From: DATNIB01 sp035604685
Lineage (GTDB): Bacteria; Actinomycetota; Acidimicrobiia; Acidimicrobiales; RAAP-2
Direction of reading: 5' to 3'
Assembly (NCBI GenBank): GCA_035604685.1
Contig: DATNIB010000069.1
Coordinates: 1 to 34,528, forward strand
Length of the DNA stretch: 34,528 nucleotides
In this document: piece by piece, positions 26,143 through 34,478 of the stretch
Layout of the letters: the number at the start of each line of letters is the position of its first letter
How positions within the stretch are numbered: position 1 is the first letter of the stretch
The notes under the pieces: generated by a model
The model's database searches: none
Told to the model about the DNA's origin: nothing
The model's input: only the letters and a program-made list of their open reading frames with translations
Made by a program: the position numbers and the translations under genes

Positions 26143-27708
26143 ATGAGTTCCCGCTCTTGGCGTCGAACGCCGGCGTTCCGCCGGTGGCGCCGGCTCGCAT
26201 TCGCGCTGCTCGTCGGCACCGGTCCTCTGGTTGCCTCGAGCGGTGGGAGCACTGCCTCGACGACGACGGTCCCCGCGGCAGCGGGATCCTGGCCGTACCC
26301 GAACGCCGATCTCGCCAACACCCGAGATGCTCCGGGCTCGACCATCTCGTCGGCGAATGTTTCCAGCCTCCAGCTGGCATGGACGTTCAAGCTGACGGGG
26401 AAGGTCACTGGGATCCCAGACATCGGATCCCTGGCGGTAACTCCGATCGTGCAGAACGGTGTCGTGTACTTCCAAGACCTCGCCGCGAACGTGTACGCCC
26501 TGTCTCTCGCCACGGGCCAGCTGAAATGGGAGTACCGGGTGGACTCGCCGCTCGATAAGAGTCTCGGGCCCGATGGCGTCGCCGTGGTCGGCGGTGAGGT
26601 GTTCGGCGCCTCGCCGAAGACGGCATTCGCGCTGAACGCTTCCACGGGCAAGCCCATCTGGGTCGACCGGCACCTGCTCGGCCCGAAGGACGGACCGTTC
26701 GGCATTCAGCCGCAAGTGGCGAGTGGTCGCGTCTACCTGGCCAGCGCACTGGGTGTTCCGCCGAACGGCGGTGTCCTGCTGGCACTCAACGCGTCCAACG
26801 GCGCGTTGCTCTGGAAGTTCAACACGCTGGACGGGAGCCATCAGGGGGTGTACGTGGCTGGTGGCGCCTGGGAGACACCGCTCGTCGGCAACGACGGATC
26901 GGTCACCTATGGCACGGGCAATCCGTATCAGTCCGCGGCCTCCGCCATCGCCCACCCGTCCAAGCTGCTGTATACGGACAGCGACGTGAATCTGGATGCC
27001 GCGACCGGGAGGTTGCGCTGGTACTACCAGGGAGTCCCGAACGACTTCAGTGACTTCGACATGCAGGACTCCCCCATCTCAACCACTGTCAACGGGGTGG
27101 CCGCCGTCATCGGAGCTGGGAAGATGGGGTACGTCTACGCGATGAACGCCGAGACCGGCCAACTGCTCTGGAAGACCCCGGTGGGTGAGCACAACGGCCA
27201 CGACAACGACTCGCTGCTCGCGCTCCAACACAAGAGCAAGCTCAAGGTGCCCTTCACGTTCCTTCCTGGGTCGCTCGGTGGCGTGCTCACCAACCTCTCC
27301 CTCGCCGGCAGCACGCTGTATGTCGCGACGGTCGATTACCCCTTCAGGATCACCAGCCTCGCCCAGATCCCCGGGGTGGACGTTGGGCCGGTAAAGGGCA
27401 GTCGCGCGACCGGTGAGATCGAGGCGCTGAGCGTTGCGACGGGTGTGGTCGAATGGGACACCAAGGTTCCGAGCATGCCGCTCGGCGGCACCACGGTGTC
27501 CAACGACCTCGTGTTCACCACCCTCTACGACGGCACGTTGATCGCGATGAACGCCGCGACTGGCACCATCGTGTACCGCCAGCAGTTGCCGACGTCCACC
27601 AACTCCACCATCGCCATCGCAGGGAACACCGTGCTCGTCCCCGCCGGCGGTCCCGTCGCCGGCACCAGGCATGGGCACCCCCAGCTGGATGCCTACACGG
27701 CGTCCTGA
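26143..27708 (+). CDS. Secreted PQQ-type beta-propeller protein
   Basis: This 521-residue exported protein has a signal peptide (basic SWRRTPAFRRWRR, then LAFALLVGTGPLVAS). Multiple PQQ-repeat blades follow: VYALSLATGQLKWEYRV, AFALNASTGKPIWVDR, LLALNASNGALLWKF, VNLDAATGRLRWYYQG, VYAMNAETGQLLWKTP, IEALSVATGVVEWDTK and LIAMNAATGTIVYRQ. NDFSDFDMQDSP resembles the Asp-rich region of quinoprotein dehydrogenases. The protein contains no Cys at all, so the vicinal disulfide ring and any heme c of classical enzymes are absent. It may be a divergent quinoprotein or a propeller scaffold. It is divergent from the SPFH operon, with a shared operator. Confidence 0.85.
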   Translation: MSSRSWRRTPAFRRWRRLAFALLVGTGPLVASSGGSTASTTTVPAAAGSWPYPNADLANTRDAPGSTISSANVSSLQLAWTFKLTGKVTGIPDIGSLAVTPIVQNGVVYFQDLAANVYALSLATGQLKWEYRVDSPLDKSLGPDGVAVVGGEVFGASPKTAFALNASTGKPIWVDRHLLGPKDGPFGIQPQVASGRVYLASALGVPPNGGVLLALNASNGALLWKFNTLDGSHQGVYVAGGAWETPLVGNDGSVTYGTGNPYQSAASAIAHPSKLLYTDSDVNLDAATGRLRWYYQGVPNDFSDFDMQDSPISTTVNGVAAVIGAGKMGYVYAMNAETGQLLWKTPVGEHNGHDNDSLLALQHKSKLKVPFTFLPGSLGGVLTNLSLAGSTLYVATVDYPFRITSLAQIPGVDVGPVKGSRATGEIEALSVATGVVEWDTKVPSMPLGGTTVSNDLVFTTLYDGTLIAMNAATGTIVYRQQLPTSTNSTIAIAGNTVLVPAGGPVAGTRHGHPQLDAYTAS

Positions 27709-27913
27709 CCAGCCAACCGGGGCCCGACGTCCGACCAGGCTGGAACCCACCGGCCCGCTCGGTCCGGCTTGGACCACTACCCAGAGTGGCTACCGAAGGA
27801 TGCGTCAGCCGCGTCGCTGGGTCAGATCAGCTCGGCGGCGCGGGAAGCGGATTGGCGGCGCCGGTCCGCGGTCGACCATGGTGCCGTGGACTTCCGCCCG
27901 CGCCGGGGAGAGC

Positions 27914-29209
27914 TCAGCTGACGAGCGTCCCCCCGTTGATGCTGACGGTCCAGATACCGCTGCTGGTAGAGGCAGCCGACCAACCGCCCAGGCCCGAGGT
28001 GGCCCCGACGCTCGATGGCCCCGTGCCGTAGCCGGCCGTGGCGGTCGAGCCCGCACCGACCGCCGTGGCATCGGCGTCCTCGCCCGTGCCCACCGCCGAC
28101 GCCGTGGCGCTGCCGCCCGCGATCCCGAGCGCGGCGGCCGTGTTGTCCGTCCCGTCGGCCGTCGCGTAGTCGATTCCCCCACCGACGGCGCTGGCCGCCG
28201 CGCTGTTGTTGTCCCCGCCTTCGGCGAACGCCTCAGCCACCCCGGCGACGCTGCCCGCCGAGGCCATGTCGTTGCTCCCCGGACCGGCGATGATCAGGGG
28301 GTCGCCGGTGTCGGTCGTGATCCCCGGGGCCAGCTCACAACTCTCGCCGGCGCCCGCGCCGATGGCGAATGCCGACGTACCCGCACAGGCGAGTGCCCGG
28401 CCGAACGTGCTCTGGGCGATGGCCAGGTTGTCGTTGTAGGCCCCGTCGGTCCCGACGCCGGCGAACGCCCCCACCGAGGTGGCGAAGAGCCCGTAGGCAT
28501 AGGCGCGGTTCCCCGAGCCACCGGCGTCGATGACCTGGCCCGCCACGGCGTGCACGTCGCTGAACTGGCTGCCCGCCCAGGCCAGGTTGTCGGCGGCGTG
28601 GGCCTCGCTGCCCAGCCCCGCCGCAGCGGCGGCCACGCCGCCAAAGCTCCAGGCCGTCGCCGTGTTGCCGGAGTCGTTGGCGTCGATCCCGGTGCCGGCC
28701 TCGGATTCGGCCAAGGCACCGGGCGGGGACAAGGTGACGGTCGCCCCGAAGGCGATGGAGGTGGCCGTGTTGCCCGACACATTGGCGTCGAGCCCATTCC
28801 CGGCCGAAGAGCTGGCATGGGCGCCGGGCCCGAAGGCACCCGAGAAGGCCGTGTTGTTGTCCGTGTTGGCCGAAGACCCGAGTCCCGCCGTGGCATCCGC
28901 CTCGGCCGGGTCCGCCAGAGTCCCACCGCCGCCGGCGATCCCGGCCACGCTGCCGTCGGGGTCGGTCACGAAGGTGCCCAGGCTGGAGAACGGCGGGCTG
29001 AAAGACGGCCCGAGGGAGGCCGCGCCTGACGGCGCGGTGACGAGGCCCATGAGCCCGACCGAGGCCAGGAGCCCGCCGGTGGCGATGGTGCCCGCCGCCC
29101 GGACGATCCCGGTGCTGTCACTCGGAGCTGCGTGCGCCGGGTGCAGGCGACGAGGCGCCGTGTAGCGCCCGAGTCCGGACCTGGCGTGTGCTGGAGCGTG
29201 CCGTGCCAT
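27914..29209 (-). CDS. Secreted Ala/Gly-rich repeat protein (beta-roll-like)
   Basis: This 431-residue protein has a long basic N-terminus (MARHAPAHARSGLGRYTAPR) and a hydrophobic segment (TIATGGLLASVGLMGLVT) ending near APSGAAS, a late signal peptide. The rest is almost only Ala, Gly, Ser, Thr, Asp and Asn. Motifs of the form N-x-A recur about eight times: DNNTAFSGA, SGNTATSIA, SGNTATAWS, ADNLAWAG, SGNRAYAYG, YNDNLAIAQ, GDNNSAAAS, TDNTAAALG. This suggests a stacked beta-roll like adhesin heads or ice-binding solenoids. Two Cys (LACAGTS, GESCELAPG) may pair. GGGGAGGGA before the ATG at 29209 decides the start. No sorting motif is seen. Confidence 0.7.
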   Translation of the reverse strand: MARHAPAHARSGLGRYTAPRRLHPAHAAPSDSTGIVRAAGTIATGGLLASVGLMGLVTAPSGAASLGPSFSPPFSSLGTFVTDPDGSVAGIAGGGGTLADPAEADATAGLGSSANTDNNTAFSGAFGPGAHASSSAGNGLDANVSGNTATSIAFGATVTLSPPGALAESEAGTGIDANDSGNTATAWSFGGVAAAAAGLGSEAHAADNLAWAGSQFSDVHAVAGQVIDAGGSGNRAYAYGLFATSVGAFAGVGTDGAYNDNLAIAQSTFGRALACAGTSAFAIGAGAGESCELAPGITTDTGDPLIIAGPGSNDMASAGSVAGVAEAFAEGGDNNSAAASAVGGGIDYATADGTDNTAAALGIAGGSATASAVGTGEDADATAVGAGSTATAGYGTGPSSVGATSGLGGWSAASTSSGIWTVSINGGTLVS

Positions 29210-29644
29210 TGACCAATCCCTCCCCGTTGCCCGGCCGGAGCGGTACCCCCCGGTGAACCAGGAATGGGTCATGGTAAGTCAGGCGGACGGGATGAGTGAA
29301 ATGCAACTGCCGGTTGGCCCGGCAGGACCGCTCCGGGCCCGGACCAAGGTGATCGGGCTGGCCGGATTTGAACCGGCGACCTCTTGGCCCTCCGGCTCGT
29401 GCGTTCCGTTCCGAAGTGCGGGATGGCTCCCGTCCGCACCGCAGAAATCTACGCCCTGCTCAGCGGTTGTCCGCAGTCGTTTGCCCCGTCGTTGGTCCTC
29501 CGGTCATCACCCAACTCGGCGAGAAACGGGTCGGCCCGAGCTTCGTACCCACGTTCGAGATGGGCAACAAGCCCCCCTGGAGAGGACTTCTGGCACTGTT
29601 CTGGCGTCCCGATCGGGCGCACCATTGGAGGGGAGGGGTGGCCG
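29210..29644. other. Gene-free stretch with palindrome and tRNA-derived fragment
   Basis: 435 bp between the divergent repeat protein and WS/DGAT genes. It contains a hairpin (TGCCGG/CCGGCA, 29308-29324), a perfect 12-bp palindrome TCCGGGCCCGGA (29332-29343) and the tRNA-like fragment at 29353-29389. The rest shows no gene I can support; open frames here are low quality. Confidence 0.4.
29353..29389 (-). repeat. tRNA 3'-end fragment, candidate attachment site
   Basis: On the minus strand the sequence has a tRNA variable region (AGAGGTC), a full T-arm GCCGGTTCAAATCCGGC (29377-29361), the acceptor 3' strand CAGCCCG (29360-29354) and discriminator A (29353). No matching 5' acceptor strand CGGGCTG, D-arm or anticodon arm is found upstream, so the tRNA is incomplete. 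It most resembles the end of tRNA-Pro from memory. Such 3' fragments are typical of the distal att site left by integrases that target tRNA genes. Confidence 0.55.
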
Positions 29645-31015
29645 ATGCCAGGACCCGGACGGATCACGGACACCATGAGCGGGGCCGACGCTCTCCTTTG
29701 GACGATCGGTGCTGACCCCGTCCTGCGGCCAACCGTTGTCGCTGTGCTGGCTCTCGACTGTGCGCCCAGCTGGCCGGACGTGCAGGCGCGCATTCGGGGG
29801 CTCACCCAGGGCGTCCCCCGGTTCCGGTCCCGCGCAGTGCTGCGTGCCCCCGGCCGGGGCCGGCCTCAGTTCGTAGAGGACAGCCGTTTCGATCTCGACG
29901 TCCACCTCCGGCGAATCGTCCTGCCGGCCCAGGCGTCATTCAGGGACGTGCTCGACATCGCCCAGGTCATGGGTACGACCGGGTTCGACGCGGAGCTGCC
30001 GCCCTGGGAGGCAGTGGTCGTCGAGGGGGTCGACGAAGAACGTGCAGCATTGATCGTGAAGCTGCATCACGCCTTGGTCGACGGGATCGGAGGCATCACG
30101 CTGCTGGCGAGCATCCTGGATCAGCGCCGTCACCCTCGCCGTGAGCCCCCTGCCGCGGCGACAGCACCGGCCGATCACGCTGGTCCGAGCGTCTCGGGAC
30201 GACTCCCCAGTCCGCGCCGGGTCCTGGAAGAGGCGCTGCGCGCCGCGGCGGATCCGGCCGCGCAACTCGACCGTCTGCTGTCGACCGGCGCTTCGGTGGC
30301 GCGCCTCCTCGCCCCTGCCCGCCGACCGATCTCCGCCCTCATGACCGGGCGCAGCTCCCGGCGCGGTTTCGAGGCGTTCGACTTGCCTCCGGGCGCGCTC
30401 CGGCGGGCCGCCACGGCGACCGGCGGCACACTCAACGATGTCTTCGTCGCTGGGGTGGTACGCGGCCTCAGCCGCTACCACGACTTCCACGGAACCGCCC
30501 TGGAGGGTCTGAGGGCGCTCATGCCCGTCAGCGTGCGAGCCGACGATGACCCGGTCGGCGGAAATCATTTTGTCCCGGCCCGCTTCGTCATTCCGGTCTT
30601 GGCGGACGCCGCGGCCGGTGTCCAGGCGGTCCGGCGCATCACCAGCTCGTGGAAGCACGCACCCGGCCTGGCACTGAGCGACGTTCTGGCGACCGGCCTC
30701 AATCTCCTGCCCGGGCCGGTCGTGAGGGCGATGTGGGGCTCGATGTTGAAGGGTGACGACTTCTGCGTGACGAACGTACCGGGTGCGCCCTTTGAGACCT
30801 ACCTCGCCGGGTCCCGCGTCGACAGCTTCTACGCCTTCGCCCCCCCTTCCGGTGCCGCGGTGAATGTTTCACTCGTCACCCCCGCCGATCGCGCCTGCGT
30901 CGGCGTGACGGTCGACACCGCGGCGGTGCCCGATGGCCCGAAGCTGGCCGCCTGCCTGGAGGAGGGCCTTATGGACATCTTCGAGATCGGGCCGACCCCC
31001 CTCGGGAACCCATGA
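29645..31015 (+). CDS. Wax ester synthase/diacylglycerol acyltransferase (WS/DGAT) family protein
   Basis: This acyltransferase of 456 residues joins acyl-CoA to fatty alcohol or diacylglycerol to make storage wax or triacylglycerol. The catalytic motif HHxxxDG is intact at residues 141-147 (HHALVDG). Other family segments: MSGADALLWTIGA near the start, GGTLNDVFVAGVVRGL, ALMPVSVRADDD, GNHFVPARFVIPV and FCVTNVPGAPFETYLAG, then a C-terminal VSLVTPADRACVGVTVDT. The length is typical. GGAGGGGAGGGG precedes the ATG at 29645; an ATG ten codons later (29675) is the alternative. It lies beside the tRNA fragment and may be part of an inserted segment. Confidence 0.93.
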   Translation: MPGPGRITDTMSGADALLWTIGADPVLRPTVVAVLALDCAPSWPDVQARIRGLTQGVPRFRSRAVLRAPGRGRPQFVEDSRFDLDVHLRRIVLPAQASFRDVLDIAQVMGTTGFDAELPPWEAVVVEGVDEERAALIVKLHHALVDGIGGITLLASILDQRRHPRREPPAAATAPADHAGPSVSGRLPSPRRVLEEALRAAADPAAQLDRLLSTGASVARLLAPARRPISALMTGRSSRRGFEAFDLPPGALRRAATATGGTLNDVFVAGVVRGLSRYHDFHGTALEGLRALMPVSVRADDDPVGGNHFVPARFVIPVLADAAAGVQAVRRITSSWKHAPGLALSDVLATGLNLLPGPVVRAMWGSMLKGDDFCVTNVPGAPFETYLAGSRVDSFYAFAPPSGAAVNVSLVTPADRACVGVTVDTAAVPDGPKLAACLEEGLMDIFEIGPTPLGNP

Positions 31016-31179
31016 GCACGCTCATCGAGGCTCTGTCGCCGCTCGGCTTGTTCCCCTTGCACCACTAGCTCAGGGCGGGGGAAGCGTCACCGGACGGACG
31101 GTGTCGCCGCAGGATGCCGGCTGACCCGAACCTTGTCCCCGACGTCGACTTCGAGGTCCAGTGGGGTCCCGAGCACCCG

Positions 31180-31191
31180 CACCCGCGGGTG
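31180..31191. promoter_or_regulatory. Perfect palindrome upstream of the PF20091-type gene
   Basis: CACCCGCGGGTG is a perfect 12-bp palindrome 54 bases before the hydrolase start. It could be an operator, but GC-rich palindromes are frequent here. The remaining 229-bp gap shows nothing else I recognise. Confidence 0.2.
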
Positions 31192-31244
31192 GGGAACAAT
31201 GTCGGGACAAACCGGGAGATACCAGTTCACCAAGGGGTGTGCGA

Positions 31245-32621
31245 ATGGCCAAGATCAGTGGACCGATCACGGGCGGGTCGAAGGGCCGGGTCTTCGCCGG
31301 TCCCGCGATCGATCTGGTCGCATATGGCTACCAAGAGAAGGAGTTCTTCCTCGAGGGCACCGCGACGAGATACCGCCCCCGACCCGGGACCGAACTCGGT
31401 CTCGACGGCCGATGGGAGGTCGAGCCCGTCGAGACCTCGATCTTCAGGACGCGTTTCGTCGTCTACCGCCCCGTCGATCCACGGTCGTTCAACGGGACCG
31501 TGCTCGTCTCGTGGAACAACGTCTCGGCCGGGTTCGACGGCTACAACATGGACAGCCCCGAGATCCTCGAGAGCGGGTTCGCTTATGCAGCGGTGACCGC
31601 ACAGCGGGCCGGCGTCCATGGCATGGGCGACCATCCGATGGGGCTCGTGCAATGGGACCCGGAGCGCTACGGCTCGCTGTCGATCGCGAGCGACGACTAC
31701 TCCTACGACATCTTCACCCAGGCCTCTCGGCTCGTCGCATCCGACCGGCCGCGATCGCCGATCGACCCGCTCGAGGGTCTCGACGTGCGGTACGTCGTGG
31801 CGATCGGTGGCTCCCAGTCGGCCGGCCGGCTGGCCGCCTATATCAACGCCGTCCAACCGCTCGAGGGGGTCTTTGACGCGTTCTTGCCGTTCCTCTACTT
31901 CGGCGCCGGTTCGCCCCTCGAGGTGGGCGACTACGTGTTCAACCCGGCCGTGCCGGGCGAACGCCGGGGCCTGCCGGGTGTGCCGTGCCGTCTGCGCGAC
32001 GACATCGACGCCAAGATCATGATCGTGAACTCCGAGCTCGAGGCCATCGCGTGCTACCCGGTGCGGCAACCCGACACTGATCGGTTCCGCAACTGGGAGG
32101 CCGCCGGCACGGCGCACGTCTCGGCGCAGTCGATGCGGGCGCGCGCGGAGGCGATCAGTGGAGACGTCGACGCTCCGGTGATCGACTTCACGGGGATCAA
32201 CGAGGTGCCCTTGAACCCGGTCGTCGAAGCGGCCTACCACCACCTACAGACCTGGGTGGATACGGGCACGCCGCCTCCGTCCCAGCCGCGCATCGAGTTC
32301 GCCGGCGAGCCGCCCGAGGTGGTGAGGGACAACAACGGCATCGCCTGCGGGGGGATCCGACTGCCTCAGGTCGCGGTGCCGCTCGCCACAAACAGCGCGG
32401 TCGCCGCCCCCTACGGTGTCATGGGATTCCTCGGGGGCTCCTGCGTGCCGTTCCCCCCGGAGAAGGTCCGGGCCCTCTACGGCGACGGGGACACCTACCT
32501 GGCCCGGTTCGAGCAGGCGACCCTGCCGCTCGAGAAATCGGGCGCCATCCTGCCCCGCCACGTCGAGCCGCTGATCGCCGAGGCGAGAGAGGCGTTCCAG
32601 AAGGCGATCGCGGGATCGTAG
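31245..32621 (+). CDS. Alpha/beta hydrolase domain protein (PF20091-like)
   Basis: This 458-residue protein fits the Abhydrolase_10 type. Evidence: RFVVYRPVDPRSFNGTVLVS and WNNVSAGFD, the nucleophile region GGSQSAGRLAAYINA (likely Ser192, in S-x-S-x-G), and a late His-rich helix (AAYHHLQTWVDTGTPPP). The C-terminal GGIRLPQVAVPLATNS and YGVMGFLGGSCVPFP are typical of the family. Catalysed reactions are largely unknown; ester or lactone hydrolysis is likely. The ATG at 31245 has AAGGGG upstream. No signal peptide is seen at this start. It follows the WS/DGAT gene on the same strand, with its own gap. Confidence 0.87.
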   Translation: MAKISGPITGGSKGRVFAGPAIDLVAYGYQEKEFFLEGTATRYRPRPGTELGLDGRWEVEPVETSIFRTRFVVYRPVDPRSFNGTVLVSWNNVSAGFDGYNMDSPEILESGFAYAAVTAQRAGVHGMGDHPMGLVQWDPERYGSLSIASDDYSYDIFTQASRLVASDRPRSPIDPLEGLDVRYVVAIGGSQSAGRLAAYINAVQPLEGVFDAFLPFLYFGAGSPLEVGDYVFNPAVPGERRGLPGVPCRLRDDIDAKIMIVNSELEAIACYPVRQPDTDRFRNWEAAGTAHVSAQSMRARAEAISGDVDAPVIDFTGINEVPLNPVVEAAYHHLQTWVDTGTPPPSQPRIEFAGEPPEVVRDNNGIACGGIRLPQVAVPLATNSAVAAPYGVMGFLGGSCVPFPPEKVRALYGDGDTYLARFEQATLPLEKSGAILPRHVEPLIAEAREAFQKAIAGS

Positions 32622-32881
32622 GGTCTTGCCGGCCGCCCATCCAACCCGGGGAGATCAACCCTCCTGGTGAGGACTCGCACACGCGAGCCGCTCGTCAACT
32701 GGACGCTCTATCGGGGGCCATCCGCAAGTGTCTGCGACCACCGTTGTGACCACGCCGGGGCCTAGAACGGAGTCGCTAGCTCGACGGCCGCCCCAAGCCG
32801 CCCTGCGACCACGTGACCGTTGCGGACGGCTCGCTCACTTGTTCAGGTGTGGCGTCGGGTGGTCAGGCCGGTGTGAGCGTT
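32622..32881. other. Gap between hydrolase and IS3 element
   Basis: 260 bp without a gene I can support. It contains only a small stem (CTCGC/GCGAG near 32670-32690). Bases 32878-32881 (CGTT) are the left target-site duplication of the IS3 element. Confidence 0.3.
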
Positions 32882-32908
32882 GGTGAGCTTCCCCCGATCC
32901 AGCGGACA
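32882..32908 (+). repeat. Left inverted repeat of the IS3 element
   Basis: Starts GGTGAGCTTCCCCCG and pairs with 34129-34155. Mismatches fall at positions 8, 16, 18, 20 and 21. The CGTT duplication lies immediately outside. Confidence 0.88.
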
Positions 32909-32923
32909 GGTTGGTTGTGGTGA

Positions 32924-33805
32924 TCATGCCGCGGCTGCGGCGGGTCTGTGGACGTGTTCGTAGTCGACCGGGCTGAGCATCCCGCAATAGGAGTGCCGCC
33001 TCGAGGGGTTGTACCAGGTCTCGATCCAGTCGAACATGGCGAGGGCCAGCTGCTTGCGGGTGTCCCAGCGGTGCTCGTCGAGTAGCTCGATCTGGAGGGT
33101 TCCGAAGAAGCTCTCGACCGCGCTGTTGTCGAAACAATCACCGATGGAGCCCATCGAGCCCAAAAGCCCCGCGGCACGAAGTCGGCGACCGAAGGCCCAT
33201 GACGTGTATTGAGATCCGTGGTCCGAATGCGCGATGGTCCTTCCCTTCGGTGGTCGCCTTCTCCAGATCGCCATCTGGACGGCGTCCACCACGAGCTCGG
33301 AACGGAGGTGATCGGCGATCGACCAGCCCACCACCCGCCGGCTCCAGGCATCGAGGACGACGGCCAGATAGACCTTGCCCTCGCCAGTCGGGTGCTCGGT
33401 CACGTCCATGACCCACAGCCGGTCCGGCTCGGTCGGGTTGAAGTTGCGCTGCACCAGGTCTTGGGCCGCCGTGGCCTCCGGATCACGCCTGGTGCAGCCT
33501 CGGTTGTGGCGACGGTGGATGCCCTGGATGCCGGCCTGGGCCATGAGCCGGGCCACCCGCTTGCGAGAGCAGCGCTGGCCCTGGCCCAAGACCAGCTCGG
33601 CGTGGACCCGCGGGGACCCATAGGAACGCCTGGACATCTGATGGATGTCGAACACGGTGTTGGTGAGCACCGCGTCGTCCCAGTCCCGTTCGGATATCGG
33701 ATTGGCCCGCCAGGCATAGAACCCCGACGTCGACACCTTCATGACCCGACAACACGGCGCCACCGGCAGGTCAGAGCAGCGCTGGGCGATGAAGGTGTAG
33801 GTCAT
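32924..33805 (-). CDS. IS3-family transposase OrfB (DDE integrase)
   Basis: This 293-residue catalytic part has the rve integrase core with the triad Asp134 (WVMDVTEHP), Asp195 (HSDHGSQY) and Glu231 (DNSAVESFFG). The last two are separated by 35 residues, the exact DD(35)E spacing of IS3. An N-terminal HTH_21-like region (SGFYAWRA, YGSPRVHAEL, CSRKRVARLMAQAGIQG) precedes it. The ATG overlaps the OrfA stop as ATGA, preceded by CCCAAAA. Expression could be by re-initiation or by -1 frameshifting to give OrfAB. No frameshift or premature stop is present, so it appears intact. Confidence 0.96.
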   Translation of the reverse strand: MTYTFIAQRCSDLPVAPCCRVMKVSTSGFYAWRANPISERDWDDAVLTNTVFDIHQMSRRSYGSPRVHAELVLGQGQRCSRKRVARLMAQAGIQGIHRRHNRGCTRRDPEATAAQDLVQRNFNPTEPDRLWVMDVTEHPTGEGKVYLAVVLDAWSRRVVGWSIADHLRSELVVDAVQMAIWRRRPPKGRTIAHSDHGSQYTSWAFGRRLRAAGLLGSMGSIGDCFDNSAVESFFGTLQIELLDEHRWDTRKQLALAMFDWIETWYNPSRRHSYCGMLSPVDYEHVHRPAAAAA

Positions 33806-34089
33806 TTTGGGAGGACGTTCTCCCGAGCGAAATAGGCGGCCGCTCGCCGAAGGATCTCGTTCTCCATCTCTGAGACCCGCAGCTTTCTGCGCAGCTCGAC
33901 GAGCTCGGCCCGCTCGGTCGAAGTGACCCCGTCCTTGCGGCCCTCGTCGACATCGGCCTTGGCCACCCAGGCCCGCAGGCAGCTCTCCGAGATCCCGAGA
34001 TCGTGGGCCAAAGCAGCCATCGGCTTGGCCCGTTCTCGGGCCAGCTCAACTGCTCGAGCCCGGAACTCCGGAGGATGGGGACGTGGCAT
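33802..34089 (-). CDS. IS3-family transposase OrfA (helix-turn-helix)
   Basis: This 95-residue DNA-binding part has the usual start MPRPHPPEFRARAVELARE, a helix-turn-helix (MAALAHDLGISESCLRAWVA) and a leucine-zipper-like coiled coil ELVELRRKLRVSEMENEILR used for multimerisation. AAGGAG lies upstream of the ATG at 34089. Its stop overlaps the OrfB start by four bases. It lies just inside the right inverted repeat, so transcription is from the right end leftward. Confidence 0.95.
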   Translation of the reverse strand: MPRPHPPEFRARAVELARERAKPMAALAHDLGISESCLRAWVAKADVDEGRKDGVTSTERAELVELRRKLRVSEMENEILRRAAAYFARENVLPK

Positions 34090-34128
34090 CGAGGACTCCT
34101 TCCCGAGGTGCTACCACCTCAGTGCAGG

Positions 34129-34155
34129 TGTCCGTCGAACCGGGGGATGCTCACC
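34129..34155 (-). repeat. Right inverted repeat of the IS3 element
   Basis: Read on the minus strand it starts GGTGAGCATCCCCCG and pairs with 32882-32908. The CGTT copy at 34156-34159 lies immediately outside. Confidence 0.88.
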
Positions 34156-34478
34156 CGTTCGGGCCTCAGGTGGAATCGATCAGCGGCTCAGTAAGATTTG
34201 GCAAGCGGGAGAGGCACAGCTAGAAGAACGACTGCGGCGGCGGCCTCAGCACTCCCGTGGTCGTGCTGCCCACGCGAAGTCGGTATCGGCGGACATCTGG
34301 TGGGGAAGGGCCACCCGGGGGTCATCTTGCGCGGGGAGGCGGTCCCGGGGTGGACCTTCCCAAGGCCTATCGGTGGGCGCTGAGGTGGGCGCTGAGGTGT
34401 CTCACTTCATGAGATAAGCCACATCGGCGGGTTCGACTGTGTCAAGACATAAGCGACACCTAGCGGGGAGGGTCGCTC
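34156..34478. other. Gap between the two insertion sequences
   Basis: 323 bp without a supportable gene. It holds the right CGTT duplication (34156-34159), two exact tandem copies of GGTGGGCGCTGA (34372-34395) with a partial third, and then the probable left end of an IS481-type element with two related 12-bp motifs. Confidence 0.35.
34372..34399 (+). repeat. Short tandem repeat, 12-bp unit
   Basis: GGTGGGCGCTGA occurs twice in a row (34372-34383, 34384-34395), followed by GGTG of a third copy. It abuts the presumed left end of the IS481-type element. Probably replication slippage. Confidence 0.6.

Larger units (their letters stand above)
32882..34155 (-). mobile_element. Complete IS3-family insertion sequence (1274 bp)
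   Basis: The element is bounded by imperfect inverted repeats of 27 bp: left 32882-32908 and right 34129-34155, both starting GGTGAGC and sharing a TCCCCCG block and a CGGACA block. About 22 of 27 positions match. The 4-bp direct repeat CGTT flanks it on both sides (32878-32881 and 34156-34159), a target-site duplication that fixes the ends. It encodes OrfA and OrfB, overlapping by four bases. Intact genes, good ends and a matching duplication indicate a relatively recent, possibly still mobile insertion. IS3 subgroups with 4-bp duplications include IS407-like elements. Confidence 0.92.

Noticed and set aside
29353..29440. Intact tRNA gene on the minus strand
   Set aside because: The T-arm and acceptor 3' strand are good, but no matching 5' acceptor strand, D-arm or anticodon arm is present in the required distance.
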